A stretch of DNA of 64,000 bases, taken from positions 1,116,001 to 1,180,000 of the forward strand of contig CAJQTY010000001.1 of NCBI GenBank assembly GCA_907163075.1, read 5' to 3'. Origin of the DNA: an uncultured Rhodocyclaceae bacterium (GTDB taxonomy: Bacteria; Pseudomonadota; Gammaproteobacteria; Burkholderiales; Rhodocyclaceae). Positions within the stretch are counted from its first letter, which is position 1; each line of letters opens with the position of its first letter. A model generated the notes under the pieces. That model did not search any database. It worked only from the letters and a program-made list of their open reading frames with translations, and was not told the DNA's origin. This document shows positions 35,998 to 45,213 of the stretch, piece by piece. The translations under genes and the position numbers were made by a program.

Positions 35998-37374
35998 TCA
36001 AGATAGCACCTGCAAAGCCATCTTGCCACCCGTCACCACCAGTCCCCCGACCGGCTTGCCGCCCTCCATGCGCAGTTCGGCCGCGTTGATCGCCTTCACT
36101 GCGAATCCCGCCTGCTCCATCGCCCGGCGAACATAGCCGCGCTCGTGACTGTAGCGTCCGTGCGGATTGATCCGATAGGCGTCGGCGGCATCGCTGCCTT
36201 CTTCAACCGTAAATACCAGCAGCCCGCCCGGCCTCAGCGCGCGGAAAGCGGCCGCCAGCACGCTGTCGAGCGCGCCGAAATAAACCAGCGTGTCGGCCGA
36301 GATGACGACGTCGAACTCATCGGCGTGATCGGCCAGGTAGGCCTGCAGTTCGGCTTTCACCAGTTCATCATAGACGCTGCGGGTTTGCGCGCGCTGCAGC
36401 ATGCCCGAAGAAAGGTCCACGCCGACGATCCGGCTGGCATACGGCGCCACCAGCGGGCCGCACAAGCCGGTGCCGCAGCCGGCGTCAAGCACCGACCACT
36501 GCCGGGCCGCCTGCACGCCGGCCTCCGCGCACGCCGCTTCCAGCGCCGCGGCGACGAGGTCCGGCGCACGATAGCCGAGCTTGCCCAGCTTGGCGTCGAA
36601 ACTCGCGGCGAAACCGTCGAATGTGCTTTCGATATAGGCGTCGGACGCTCGCTGCGGCACGCCCTGCCCGGAACTGGCGGCGTACATGTGCTGCGCGATC
36701 GGGTTATCCGGTTCGTCCTGCAGCCATTGCTGGAAGACTTCGGCCGCCTTGTCGACCTGGCCCAGCGTGTAATACGCGATGCCGAGCAGCCGCCTGGCCT
36801 GCGGGTGATCGGGCATGAGCGTGATCGCCTTGCAGTAATAGGCCACCGCCTGCTTGACCTGGCCGCGCCCGGACATCAGGTTGCCGAGGTTATTGTAGGC
36901 ATCGACGTGTTCCGGATCGAGTTCGACCGCCTTCAGGTAAGCCTCGTGCGCCTGCTCCAGGTGCCCCTGCGCACGCAGCAGGGCGCCCAGGTTGTTGTAG
37001 GCGTCGGCGTGCCGCGGATCGAGCGCGATCGCCCGCCGATAGGCGGCGGCCGCTTCGTCGCGCCGTTCCAGTTCGAGCAGCACGTTGCCCAGGTTGTTAT
37101 GGCGATCGGGCAGCGAGGGATCGAGCCGGATCGATTCCTCGATCCGTTCGATCGCTTCGTCGTTGCGGCCACGCTGATGCAGCAGGATGCCGAGAAAATG
37201 CTGGGCGTCCGGATGCTCCGGCAGCGCCTCCAGGATGCGCCGGTAAATCGTTTCCGCATCGCCGAGCTGGCTCAGGCGATGCAACTGCACGGCCACCTGC
37301 AAGGCCTCGTCGATGCTCAGTTCCTGCACCGCATCGGGGTCGGCGTTGCGCAGCGGAGTTTCCGTCATGTCCAT
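35998..37374 (-). CDS. TPR protein with C-terminal SAM-dependent methyltransferase domain
   Basis: A 458-residue cytoplasmic protein. Residues 25-245 are tetratricopeptide repeats (for example RHNNLGNVLLELERRDEAAAAYRRAI, AYNNLGALLRAQGHLEQAHEAYLKAV). Residues of about 265-440 form a class I methyltransferase: SVLDAGCGTGLCGPL is the SAM-binding motif I, IVGVDLSSGML motif II, FDVVISADTLVYFG motif IV, followed by ALRPGGLLVF. The substrate is not known. It lies between tssH and vgrG, 18 bp after tssH, so it belongs to the T6SS operon. The methyl acceptor might be a T6SS part or an effector (inference). No strong ribosome binding site; a second ATG two codons in has GGA upstream. Confidence 0.87.
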   Translation of the reverse strand: MDMTETPLRNADPDAVQELSIDEALQVAVQLHRLSQLGDAETIYRRILEALPEHPDAQHFLGILLHQRGRNDEAIERIEESIRLDPSLPDRHNNLGNVLLELERRDEAAAAYRRAIALDPRHADAYNNLGALLRAQGHLEQAHEAYLKAVELDPEHVDAYNNLGNLMSGRGQVKQAVAYYCKAITLMPDHPQARRLLGIAYYTLGQVDKAAEVFQQWLQDEPDNPIAQHMYAASSGQGVPQRASDAYIESTFDGFAASFDAKLGKLGYRAPDLVAAALEAACAEAGVQAARQWSVLDAGCGTGLCGPLVAPYASRIVGVDLSSGMLQRAQTRSVYDELVKAELQAYLADHADEFDVVISADTLVYFGALDSVLAAAFRALRPGGLLVFTVEEGSDAADAYRINPHGRYSHERGYVRRAMEQAGFAVKAINAAELRMEGGKPVGGLVVTGGKMALQVLS

Positions 37375-37392
37375 AAGGAATGAACTGCCCTG

Positions 37393-40125
37393 TCACTCGA
37401 ATCCGTAATCGAACTCGCCATTGCTCACCCTGACATCGACGCGGCTGACCGGCTGCCCCTGCATGATGCGCGTGAGGAATTCCTCGCTGATCTTCGGCAG
37501 CATGGTATTGGTCAGGATGGCATCGACCACCCGGGCGCCGCTTTCCAGCTCGTTGCAGCGGCTGGCGATCAGTTTCACCACGGCATCGTCGAAGGCGAAC
37601 GGGATCTTGTGCTGCTCGGCGATGCGTTTCTGGATCCGCCCCAGTTGCAGGCGGATGATGTTGGCCAGCATCTCGTCCGACAACGGGTAGTAGGGAATGA
37701 CCACCAGGCGCCCGAGCAATGCTGCCGGGAAGACTTTCAGCAGCGGCTCGCGCAGGGTCTTGGCGATGGCCGCCGGGTCGGGCATCAGCTCCGGGTCCTT
37801 GCACAGATTCATGATCATCTCGGTGCCGACGTTCGAGGTGAGCAGGATCAGCGTGTTCTTGAAATCGATGTAGCGTCCCTCGGCATCTTCCATCCAGCCC
37901 TTGTCGAAGACCTGGAAGAATATTTCATGCACGTCGGGGTGCGCCTTTTCGACTTCGTCCAGCAGCACCACGCTGTAGGGTTTGCGCCGCACCGCCTCGG
38001 TCAGGATGCCGCCTTCGCCGTAGCCGACATAGCCGGGCGGCGAGCCCTTCAGCGTCGAGACGCTATGCCCTTCCTGGAACTCGCTCATGTTGATGGTGAT
38101 CACGTTCTGCTCGCCGCCGTAAAGCGCTTCGGCCAGCGCCAGTCCGGTCTCGGTCTTGCCGACGCCGGACGGCCCGCAGAGCATGAAGACACCAATCGGC
38201 TTGTTCGGATTGTCGAGCTTGGCGCGCGATGTCTGGATCCGCCGCGCGATCATGTCCAGCCCGTGGCGCTGCCCGATGACGCGCTGGCTCAGCGTGTCGG
38301 CCAGCTTGAGCACGGCTTCGACTTCGTTCTTGACCATCCGACCGACCGGGATGCCGGTCCAGTCGGCGACGACCGAAGAAACCGCCTGCGCATCGACCGA
38401 CGGCATGATCAGCGGCGTCTCGCCCTGCAACTGGGTCAGTTGCGCTTCGCGTTCGCGCAGCTGACCGAGCAGCGCGGCGCGCTCAGTTTTGACCGCGTCG
38501 GCCGCGTCGGCTGTGTTGGCTGTGTTGGCCACCTCGGCCTCCGGCGCTGGCGCCGTATCGGCGGCATCGACGGGCTTGGCGCCCTCGCGCAGCTTGGCGC
38601 GCAACTCAAGCATCTCGTCGACGAGCTTCTTTTCATCGGTCCAGCGCGCCTCTAGCGCGCCAAAGCGGATGCGTTCGGCGCCGATTTTCTGTTCCGCTTC
38701 GGCGAGCCGCGCGGCGACGTCGATGCCGATCGCCTCCTCGCGCCCGATGATGCCAAGTTCGGTTTCCAGCGCCTCGATGCGGCGCTGGCTATCCTCGACC
38801 TCGGCCGGCGTCGCGTGCTGGCTGATGGCGACCCGCGCACAGGTCGTGTCGAGCAGGCTGACGGCCTTGTCCGGCAACTGGCGTGCCGGGATATAGCGGT
38901 GCGACAGGCGCACCGCGGCATCGATCGCTTCGTCGAGTAACTGCACGCGATGGTGTTTTTCCAGCGTCGAGGCGACGCCGCGCACCATCAGGATCGCCTT
39001 CTCCTCGCTCGGCTCCTGCACCTGGACGACCTGGAAGCGGCGGGTCAGCGCCGGGTCCTTCTCGAAATACTTCTTGTATTCGGCCCAGGTCGTGGCGGCG
39101 ACGGTACGCAGTGTGCCGCGCGCCAGCGCCGGCTTGAGCAGGTTAGCCGCATCGCCAGTGCCGGCAGCACCGCCGGCGCCGATCAGCGTATGCGCTTCGT
39201 CGATGAACAGGATGATCGGCTTGGGCGAAGCCTGCACCTCGTCGATCACCTGCCGCAAGCGGTTCTCGAACTCGCCCTTCATGCTCGCGCCGGCCTGCAG
39301 CAGACCGATATCCAGGGTGTACAGGGAGACCTCCTTCAATGGCGGCGGCACGTCGCCCTTGGCTATCCGTACCGCGAAGCCTTCGACGACGGCGGTTTTG
39401 CCGACCCCGGCCTCGCCGGTCAGGATCGGATTGTTCTGGCGCCGCCGCATCAGGATATCGACGATCTGGCGGATTTCTTCGTCACGCCCGGTGACCGGAT
39501 CGATCTGGCCCTTGCGTGCGCGTTCGGTGAGGTCCACCGCGAAACGCTTCAGCGCCTCCTGCTTGCCCAGTTGCGCCGGCGCCATCGCCCCGCTCGCTTC
39601 GCCCGGCGCGGCCGCCGCGCTGCTGCCATCAGCGGCGCGCAGGTTGTCTTCGGGCGAACCGCCGACGATGCGCGCGAAATCTTCGCTCAGCATGTCGAGC
39701 TTGATGTGTTCGAACTGCCGCGAAATGGCCACCATGGCGTTACGCAGCGAGGGCGTCTTGAGCATGCCGACGACCAGATGGCCGCTGCGCACCTGCGCCT
39801 CGCCGTACATCAGTGTGCCGTAAACCCAGCCGCGCTCGACGGCGTGTTCGATATGCGGCGAGAGATCCGAGATCGAGGTCGAGCCGCGCGGCAGACGGTC
39901 GAGGGCGGCGGTCATGTCGGCCGCCAGGCGCGACATATCGAATTCGAAGTGGCGCGCGATGCGCAGCATGTCGGAATCCTGGACCTGCAGGATCTGCTGC
40001 AGCCAGTGCTCGAGCTCGACATACGGATTGCCGCGCAACTTGCAAAATACGGTGGCGCTTTCGATGGCCTTGTAGCACAGGCTGTTCAACTTCCCAAATA
40101 AAGCGATCCGGCTGATCTCTGCCAT
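37393..40125 (-). CDS. tssH: T6SS AAA+ ATPase ClpV (TssH)
   Basis: A 910-residue ClpB-like ATPase that disassembles contracted TssB/TssC sheaths. N-terminal Clp repeat domain (residues 1-160) starts MAEISRIALFGKLN. First AAA domain: Walker A GEAGVGKT and Walker B ILFIDEAH. Middle helical region contains an Ala/Glu-rich insertion (AEVANTANTADAADA). Second AAA domain: Walker A GPSGVGKT, Walker B VVLLDEVEKAHP, GYVGYGEGG pore loop, and sensor region. It ends in NGEFDYGFE, typical of ClpV. AAGGAG lies 8 nt before the ATG, 16 bp after the tssG stop. Confidence 0.96.
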   Translation of the reverse strand: MAEISRIALFGKLNSLCYKAIESATVFCKLRGNPYVELEHWLQQILQVQDSDMLRIARHFEFDMSRLAADMTAALDRLPRGSTSISDLSPHIEHAVERGWVYGTLMYGEAQVRSGHLVVGMLKTPSLRNAMVAISRQFEHIKLDMLSEDFARIVGGSPEDNLRAADGSSAAAAPGEASGAMAPAQLGKQEALKRFAVDLTERARKGQIDPVTGRDEEIRQIVDILMRRRQNNPILTGEAGVGKTAVVEGFAVRIAKGDVPPPLKEVSLYTLDIGLLQAGASMKGEFENRLRQVIDEVQASPKPIILFIDEAHTLIGAGGAAGTGDAANLLKPALARGTLRTVAATTWAEYKKYFEKDPALTRRFQVVQVQEPSEEKAILMVRGVASTLEKHHRVQLLDEAIDAAVRLSHRYIPARQLPDKAVSLLDTTCARVAISQHATPAEVEDSQRRIEALETELGIIGREEAIGIDVAARLAEAEQKIGAERIRFGALEARWTDEKKLVDEMLELRAKLREGAKPVDAADTAPAPEAEVANTANTADAADAVKTERAALLGQLREREAQLTQLQGETPLIMPSVDAQAVSSVVADWTGIPVGRMVKNEVEAVLKLADTLSQRVIGQRHGLDMIARRIQTSRAKLDNPNKPIGVFMLCGPSGVGKTETGLALAEALYGGEQNVITINMSEFQEGHSVSTLKGSPPGYVGYGEGGILTEAVRRKPYSVVLLDEVEKAHPDVHEIFFQVFDKGWMEDAEGRYIDFKNTLILLTSNVGTEMIMNLCKDPELMPDPAAIAKTLREPLLKVFPAALLGRLVVIPYYPLSDEMLANIIRLQLGRIQKRIAEQHKIPFAFDDAVVKLIASRCNELESGARVVDAILTNTMLPKISEEFLTRIMQGQPVSRVDVRVSNGEFDYGFE

Positions 40126-40141
40126 GTCGTGCTCCTTGTGG

Positions 40142-41194
40142 TTAATCGATCCTGTGCGTCAGCAGTCGTTCGGCGGCTAGCGTCAGGTCCGCCGCGTCGA
40201 CCGGCCGCCGGTAATCGCCGAGCCAGGTTGTCCAGCCCAGCCGGCCAAATTGGCCCAGCCGCGTTTTCGGAACCTGCGCGCGCTTAAGTACCAGCCGCAC
40301 ATCCCATTCTAGTTCGAAACTCAGATACTGCCGCACCCAAGCGACCAATTTGGTGAGCGCGGAGCCGCCCGGCAGGAAACTCTCGTATTGCGACAGGTCG
40401 AGCGGACCGAGACGGATACGGAACTTGTGCTGGCAATCCCAGACGCGGGCGCCGAGAACGGCGCCCTTGCCGAGCGCGGCGCCATTCCACCCATTCCACC
40501 CATTCCACCCAAACCGCCCGAGCCGCGTGCGATCTTCCTCCTGCAGCCGCATCCAGTTCCCGGCGAATTCCTCGACGCTGACCGGCAACCTGAAGTATCC
40601 GGTGAGCAGGGCGACCAGCCCGTCGCGGTTGCGCACGTGGCGCGCCAGCAATCCGGAGAAATACAGTTTGGCGAAATCGTCGACCGCATCGCGCTGGCGC
40701 AGGCTCGTTTCGCCCAGTCCGAACAGCGATCCGGTATAGAACGAGAAACGGTCGTCGCGCGGCCGGTCGAGGCTGACGGTCGGTTGCGCCTGCGCCCAGG
40801 CGCGGTAGAACAGTTCCAGGAAGCGATGGTGAAACAGGTCGAGAAAGCGGACCAGTGTCTGATCGCCGGCGTTGATCGAGCGGCCACGCGCGAACTCCGT
40901 GAGATGGAGCGGCAACGGGCCGTTCGGTCCGAGCAGGCCGAAGAAGCGTACCGCCATGAGCGGCACGGTCGCTCCGGCCGGCGTCCTGAACGACGTGATC
41001 GTCGACGGGGCAAAGGTCAGCGCCGGCTCCTGCCCGAAGCGCACCGGCTCGTCGACCGGGCGCAGCGCCTGGCCGAGGCGCGGCTTCCTGGGGAACAGGC
41101 ACTCGATACGGCGCAGGGCCTGGAAAAAGTCGTACCGGTACGGCTTTTCCTCGAGCGCCCGAAAAAAGCTCAAATGATCGGCCGGTTCCCGCAT
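40142..41194 (-). CDS. tssG: T6SS baseplate protein TssG
   Basis: A 350-residue wedge protein that works with TssF, TssE and TssK. Family pattern: YDFFQALRRIECLFP, FGQEPALTFAPSTI, VRFFGLLGPNGPLPLHLTEF, DLFHHRFLELFYRAWA and LPVSVEEFAGNW. The start lies 25 bases inside the end of tssF, so translation is coupled. A three-unit 9-bp repeat adds GWNGWNGWNG between about residues 230 and 238, in a loop that is not conserved in the family; this may vary in length between strains. Confidence 0.94.
   Translation of the reverse strand: MREPADHLSFFRALEEKPYRYDFFQALRRIECLFPRKPRLGQALRPVDEPVRFGQEPALTFAPSTITSFRTPAGATVPLMAVRFFGLLGPNGPLPLHLTEFARGRSINAGDQTLVRFLDLFHHRFLELFYRAWAQAQPTVSLDRPRDDRFSFYTGSLFGLGETSLRQRDAVDDFAKLYFSGLLARHVRNRDGLVALLTGYFRLPVSVEEFAGNWMRLQEEDRTRLGRFGWNGWNGWNGAALGKGAVLGARVWDCQHKFRIRLGPLDLSQYESFLPGGSALTKLVAWVRQYLSFELEWDVRLVLKRAQVPKTRLGQFGRLGWTTWLGDYRRPVDAADLTLAAERLLTHRID
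40482..40508 (-). repeat. 9-bp tandem repeat inside tssG
   Basis: Three perfect copies of CCATTCCAC in a row (plus strand), coding for Gly-Trp-Asn units on the minus strand. Being a multiple of three, length change keeps the frame. Confidence 0.85.
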
Positions 41195-43044
41195 CGCGGC
41201 ATCCAGTGCATGATTTCGCCGCGCGTGGTCGAGCGCAGCACGGTTTCCGTGAATGAATTGAGAGAAACGTGGCGAACGAAAAATTGCTCCATCACGCTCC
41301 CGAAGAGAAAGGCGCTGCCGCCCTGGAAGCCCAGTTCATCGACTTCGAGCTCGATGCGCAGACCGCGCCCGAAAGCCAGCGGCCCGCTGACCGGCAGGCG
41401 CCGCACCGTCGGCTGCACGCGCACCGACTGCAAGGCTTCGATCTGCTTCTTCAAGCCCGGTTCGCCGCTGCTCGCGTACAGGCCGAGCATCTGGCGCAAG
41501 GCCACCGCCCCCTCGCGCTCGTCGGCATTGAGCAGCGACAGATAGTTCAGCGACAGGTGACTGATGAAACGCCACGCGTTGGCGCCTTGCGACAAGGGCG
41601 AATAGGGCTTGGACGGCCCCTTCAGGCAACGGATCGAATTGACCGGCGCGGCGCTGTCGAGCGTGAAATCGGACTTGCCGGCCCCCAGCGGCATGTGCAG
41701 CGGCAGGTCGCGATTGGTGCACACGGTGCTGATCGAGAGCTGCCGCAGATCGCTGCTGAACGGCGCCTCGTTCGGATCGACCAGCGAGATGAACACTTCG
41801 CTGCCGACGTAACTCGAACGGAAGCCGTTCTTCTTCTGCGCTTCGGAGAGCAGGCGCGGTTCGCGTTGCGTGCTGAAGTACGCCGGGTGGTTCGGGTCTT
41901 CGCTATGGTAGGCGGCGTAGAACGGCGCGAAGGTCTGCGCGCTGTCGGCGCCGACGCCGTAGCCAACGACACCGCTGACTTCATGGACTTCGAAATCCAT
42001 CGGCCGCGTGCGATCGGGCACGACGTGGTAATCATACGTGTTGTCGGTGAGATGAATCCGGTCGGCGCGTTTGGGAAACAAGTTGATCGCCGGCGCGCAG
42101 AACAATGAAAAGCTGGACGCATCGACCGTCCCCTGCAAGGCCGGATCGCCGCGCTCGAAGAGCACGACGATTTCCAGTTCATTGCCGGCGTGCCGCCTGA
42201 GCGCCGGCCCCAGTCCCTGCAAATCGAGGAAGAGAAAGCGCTGCGGGAAGGAAAAATACTCCTGAAGCAGGCGGTATCCCTGGAACGAGCGCAAGGTGAC
42301 CGGGAGCAGCGCCTGTTCGTCGAGGTAGCCGACCGGCCTGATATTTTTTCCGTCCAGGACCACCTGCCACGGCCACGGGCGTACGGCCGGCGCGACGAGC
42401 ATGCCAAGCGCCGCGCCCAGGCACAGCTCATGCAGCTTGTACGCCACCTCGTCGCTGCCCGAGAGAAACACCCTGAGCTGGTCCAGCGCCAACTGGTTGA
42501 AGGCCAGGCCGGCGGTAGTCCGCAGCCGCAGGCGGACGCCGCCCTTGATGCGCCTGGCGATCGGCAAGGTGGCCAGCGGCAGGTCGGGCGCGTATGAAAA
42601 ATACTCCGCCGCAGTGATTTCAAGCGGCCACAGCACGGTGTCCTGCGCCGTGCGGAACTCGCAGGCCGAGGTATCGCCCTTGCCGAGCTGGCTGCGCATG
42701 GAACTGCCGCGCGCGATCGTGACGCCCTGCGCGAGGTTGGTTTCGTCCAGTTCCGGCCGGAACTGCGCGATCAGCATCGACGGCGTCGGCGCGAGATAGT
42801 TCGGGAAGACGATTTCCTGGAGACACTGGGTGAAACGCGGAAACTCGGCATCCAGCTTGAGTTGCACCCGCGCCGCGAGAAAGCCCGCGCCTTCGAGCAG
42901 CCGCTCGACATATGGGTCGGTGACCTCGATCCCGTCCATCCCCAGGCGCGCCGCGATCTTTGGAAATTGCAGCGCGAACTCCGCACCCATCTCGTGCAGG
43001 TGCTGCAGTTCCTGGTTGTAATAGCGCAGTAAACGTGGATCCAT
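41170..43044 (-). CDS. tssF: T6SS baseplate protein TssF
   Basis: A 624-residue baseplate protein. The start MDPRLLRYYNQELQHL and following EFPKIAARLGMDG-type stretch are diagnostic; VERLLEGAGFLAARVQLKLD, LQEIVFPNYLAPTPSM and QEYFSFPQRFLFLDL follow in family order, and the end carries RGLRIELEVDELGF and GSAFLFGSVMEQFF. Together with TssG it forms the wedge that surrounds the spike. No strong ribosome binding site is visible, and the 196-bp gap to tssE holds an inverted-repeat element, which could lower expression or mark a break in the operon. Confidence 0.95.
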   Translation of the reverse strand: MDPRLLRYYNQELQHLHEMGAEFALQFPKIAARLGMDGIEVTDPYVERLLEGAGFLAARVQLKLDAEFPRFTQCLQEIVFPNYLAPTPSMLIAQFRPELDETNLAQGVTIARGSSMRSQLGKGDTSACEFRTAQDTVLWPLEITAAEYFSYAPDLPLATLPIARRIKGGVRLRLRTTAGLAFNQLALDQLRVFLSGSDEVAYKLHELCLGAALGMLVAPAVRPWPWQVVLDGKNIRPVGYLDEQALLPVTLRSFQGYRLLQEYFSFPQRFLFLDLQGLGPALRRHAGNELEIVVLFERGDPALQGTVDASSFSLFCAPAINLFPKRADRIHLTDNTYDYHVVPDRTRPMDFEVHEVSGVVGYGVGADSAQTFAPFYAAYHSEDPNHPAYFSTQREPRLLSEAQKKNGFRSSYVGSEVFISLVDPNEAPFSSDLRQLSISTVCTNRDLPLHMPLGAGKSDFTLDSAAPVNSIRCLKGPSKPYSPLSQGANAWRFISHLSLNYLSLLNADEREGAVALRQMLGLYASSGEPGLKKQIEALQSVRVQPTVRRLPVSGPLAFGRGLRIELEVDELGFQGGSAFLFGSVMEQFFVRHVSLNSFTETVLRSTTRGEIMHWMPRCGNRPII

Positions 43045-43053
43045 TTATTCAAA

Positions 43054-43218
43054 AACCTCAGTTGAAACCTCTTTCAACGCAGAGATCGCACAGATCGCAA
43101 AGGGCGCAGAGGAAAAGCCGGTTTCACCTTCCGGGCGAGCCGTCTTCTCACTCCCATAAGCCTTTGCGATCTCCTGGTTTTTCTCTGCGCCCTTGCGTTT
43201 AATGCTGTCTCCAGGTTT
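43054..43218. repeat. Inverted-repeat element between tssE and tssF, related to 21072
   Basis: The left arm (AACCTCAGTTGAAACCTC, CAGAGATCGCA, GCAAAGGGCGCAGAGGAAAA) matches 21072-21138 block by block. The right arm (about 43160-43218; CCTTTGCGATCTCCTGG, TTCTCTGCGCCCTTGCG) is its reverse complement, so the transcript can fold into a long hairpin. It interrupts the otherwise close-packed T6SS operon. Confidence 0.75.
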
Positions 43219-43239
43219 ATCTCATCCCGGTTGCCTGCT

Positions 43240-43752
43240 TCATATGGACTTGCCAAGATCGCGAATTTCGACTGCTCCCGTCTCCAGATCGACATCCGTG
43301 CGCAGGAGGAGCTCGATCGGAATCGGGTGCGCCCACAAATTTCCCCGGATCTGGATGCTGACGATATTGTGCTGCTCGAGCATGGAACCCGAAGCCAGCG
43401 CGTCCACCTGCAGCGTTGCCGGCATGATGCGCGGCTCGTAGTCGAGTATCGCCTGCCGGACCGTTTGCTCGAGACCGACCATGTCGAGCGTAGACGCTGT
43501 CTCCCCGGACAGCGCCGGTAATCCGAAATTGATCACCGAACGCCGCGCGTATTCATAGCCGCCAAGTTCGATCTCGCCGCCGAGCCGCGTGGTGTTGAAC
43601 AGCCACGCCAGGTCACGCATTACTGCTTCGTGCAGGCGCTTCTTGGTGATCAGCCGGCTCTCGCGCGGCTCCTGTTTCTTGTCCGGTTCGCTATCGATCA
43701 AACGGTCCAGCAGCGCCGGCTGCAGCCTTTCCTTCGGGGTCAGGTCAGCCAT
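43240..43752 (-). CDS. tssE: T6SS baseplate protein TssE (gp25-like)
   Basis: A 170-residue gp25/lysozyme-fold baseplate protein. Family features: N-terminal PALLDRLID, then SRLITKKRLHEAVMRDLAWLFN, YEYARRSVINFGLPALSG, and the EPRIMP segment; the wedge-sheath contact should be at the C-terminal strands (IRGNLWAHPIPIELLLRTDVD). It starts 3 bp past the tagJ stop. The inverted-repeat element follows before tssF. Confidence 0.94.
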   Translation of the reverse strand: MADLTPKERLQPALLDRLIDSEPDKKQEPRESRLITKKRLHEAVMRDLAWLFNTTRLGGEIELGGYEYARRSVINFGLPALSGETASTLDMVGLEQTVRQAILDYEPRIMPATLQVDALASGSMLEQHNIVSIQIRGNLWAHPIPIELLLRTDVDLETGAVEIRDLGKSI

Positions 43753-43755
43753 GTT

Positions 43756-44589
43756 CTACCCGGGTTCGGTGCCGCTTGCGTCCTGCCCGACCGGGTCTAT
43801 GACTATTTTCCGCACATCCATCAGCGGCACCTCGCCGGCATCGGTGGCAATCACCCGCTGGCCGAGGCCATGATAAGCGCCGGGCGCCACTTCATTCCAT
43901 ACCGTCTTGCGGCTGAGCGCCAGCAGCGGGTCGCCGCCCGCCTCGGAACCGGGATAGCGGGTAGGAATAAGCCCGACCGATTCACCGCCGTTGGTAAACA
44001 TGAAGTGAACGGGCATCCACACCACATCGCGCAAATCTTCCGGCGCTTCGATCACGATCTCGCTCAGATTGGTGAAAGGCACCCAGTAATATTTGCCGTT
44101 GATGATCGCTTCGAGCGCCGGCCCGAGCCGCGAGTCGGCGTCGGCGATCCACTCGAAACGCTGTCCATCGAGCGTGCCGCCCGCCGTGTCGGCCTGTGCA
44201 TAGGCCTCGGCGCGCAGTTTCTCGGATTCCACCGCTTGCCCGCGTCCGGCCACCAGCAAGGATTCAATCAGCAAGGCCAGCCACGGCTCCGGCTGTCCGA
44301 AGATCATCGGCGATTTCCTGCCGGCGAAAACCTGCGCGCGCAATGCCTCGCAGCGGATCGCTTCGCGATACATCTGGGTCATGGCCAGCGCCGATACATC
44401 AAGGCTGGATGCCACCTCAAGCTGGTTCAGGGCCCGTTCCCACTGGCCCTGAACGGCCAGTAACTGGAACAGGAAGATGCGCAGCTTGGCATCCGCCGGA
44501 TTGGCGCGGACCAGATCCTGCAACTGCTGCAGGGCCAGCGCCGGGTCGCCATCGCGCAGGCTTTGTTCAGCCTTGTTCAGCGCGGTCAT
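43756..44589 (-). CDS. tagJ: T6SS accessory protein TagJ (ImpE)
   Basis: A 277-residue protein of the ImpE/SciE family. TPR-like N-terminus (AEQSLRDGDPALALQQLQDLVRANPAD, FLFQLLAVQGQWERALNQLEV) and a C-terminal domain with GKYYWVPF and DLRDVVWMPVHFMFTNGG. In systems that have it, TagJ binds TssB and modulates sheath recycling by ClpV. The frame is open to 44691, but the ATG at 44589 (MTALNKAEQ) starts the family match. It is packed 16 bp after hcp 1 and 3 bp before tssE. Confidence 0.92.
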   Translation of the reverse strand: MTALNKAEQSLRDGDPALALQQLQDLVRANPADAKLRIFLFQLLAVQGQWERALNQLEVASSLDVSALAMTQMYREAIRCEALRAQVFAGRKSPMIFGQPEPWLALLIESLLVAGRGQAVESEKLRAEAYAQADTAGGTLDGQRFEWIADADSRLGPALEAIINGKYYWVPFTNLSEIVIEAPEDLRDVVWMPVHFMFTNGGESVGLIPTRYPGSEAGGDPLLALSRKTVWNEVAPGAYHGLGQRVIATDAGEVPLMDVRKIVIDPVGQDASGTEPG

Positions 44590-44605
44590 GGGGATTCTCG
44601 CTTCA

Positions 44606-45097
44606 TCAGGAGCCCTCGAATATATCCATCTCGAACGTGGTACCGCCACGGAACTGGCCATCGTCGCCCTGCGGCTTGTATTCGACGGCAACCTTGCTGA
44701 AGGCGATGCTCAGTTCTTCATTGATCATCGCCGAGCCGTCTTCTTCGCCAGACTGCTGGATCAGGGACGTGACGCGTCCTTTTTCGATGGTGATCGTGTA
44801 ATACTCGACCGGATCCTTGCCGCCTGCCTTGCGTACCGTGAGAATGGCCTTCTTGATCACCTCGTTGCTGCGCAAGGCCGACATCAGCCCGGTCGTCGCC
44901 TTGTCCACCTTCTTGGTGATCCTGAGTTCGCGTACCGAGGTCTTGGCCGTGGCCTGGCCATGGATCAGGTTGCCCTCCATCCCCCAGGTCCATCCGAGCA
45001 CGTCGATCTCGTCCTTGTGCCCGGTGTCCTGCGCTTCGCCCTTGATGGCGCCCTGACGGGCGCCATCAATCTTCAGGAACATATCGCCTCGAGCCAT
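44606..45097 (-). CDS. hcp: T6SS tube protein Hcp 1 (TssD)
   Basis: A 163-residue Hcp: MARGDMFLKIDGARQGAIKGEAQD, VLGWTWGM, SALRSNEVIKKAILTVRKAG and FSKVAVEYKPQ are in family order. Hcp hexamers stack into the tube that the sheath pushes out. It is the second of two hcp genes and differs widely from the other, sharing mainly the strand pattern. The ATG at 45097 was chosen over a start at 45115 because it gives the standard N-terminus. No strong ribosome binding site is seen; a hairpin separates it from the upstream hcp. Confidence 0.93.
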   Translation of the reverse strand: MARGDMFLKIDGARQGAIKGEAQDTGHKDEIDVLGWTWGMEGNLIHGQATAKTSVRELRITKKVDKATTGLMSALRSNEVIKKAILTVRKAGGKDPVEYYTITIEKGRVTSLIQQSGEEDGSAMINEELSIAFSKVAVEYKPQGDDGQFRGGTTFEMDIFEGS

Positions 45098-45134
45098 ATC
45101 AGTTCGCCCAGTCAAAAGAACACGATCGCCGCGC

Positions 45135-45154
45135 CGGTTCGCGCGTACGAACCG
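45135..45154 (-). terminator. Hairpin between the two hcp genes (possible attenuator)
   Basis: A 7-bp stem CGGTTCG/CGAACCG with a 6-nt loop, 60 bp after the stop of hcp 2. In the direction of transcription it is followed about 16 bp later by TTCTTTT. It may partially stop transcription so that hcp 2 is made in excess. Confidence 0.35.
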
Positions 45155-45213
45155 ACGCCGGGTGTGGCGAAAAATCTACACCGCGCACACCGTGCGCCAA
45201 CGGCTTGCGCCGG

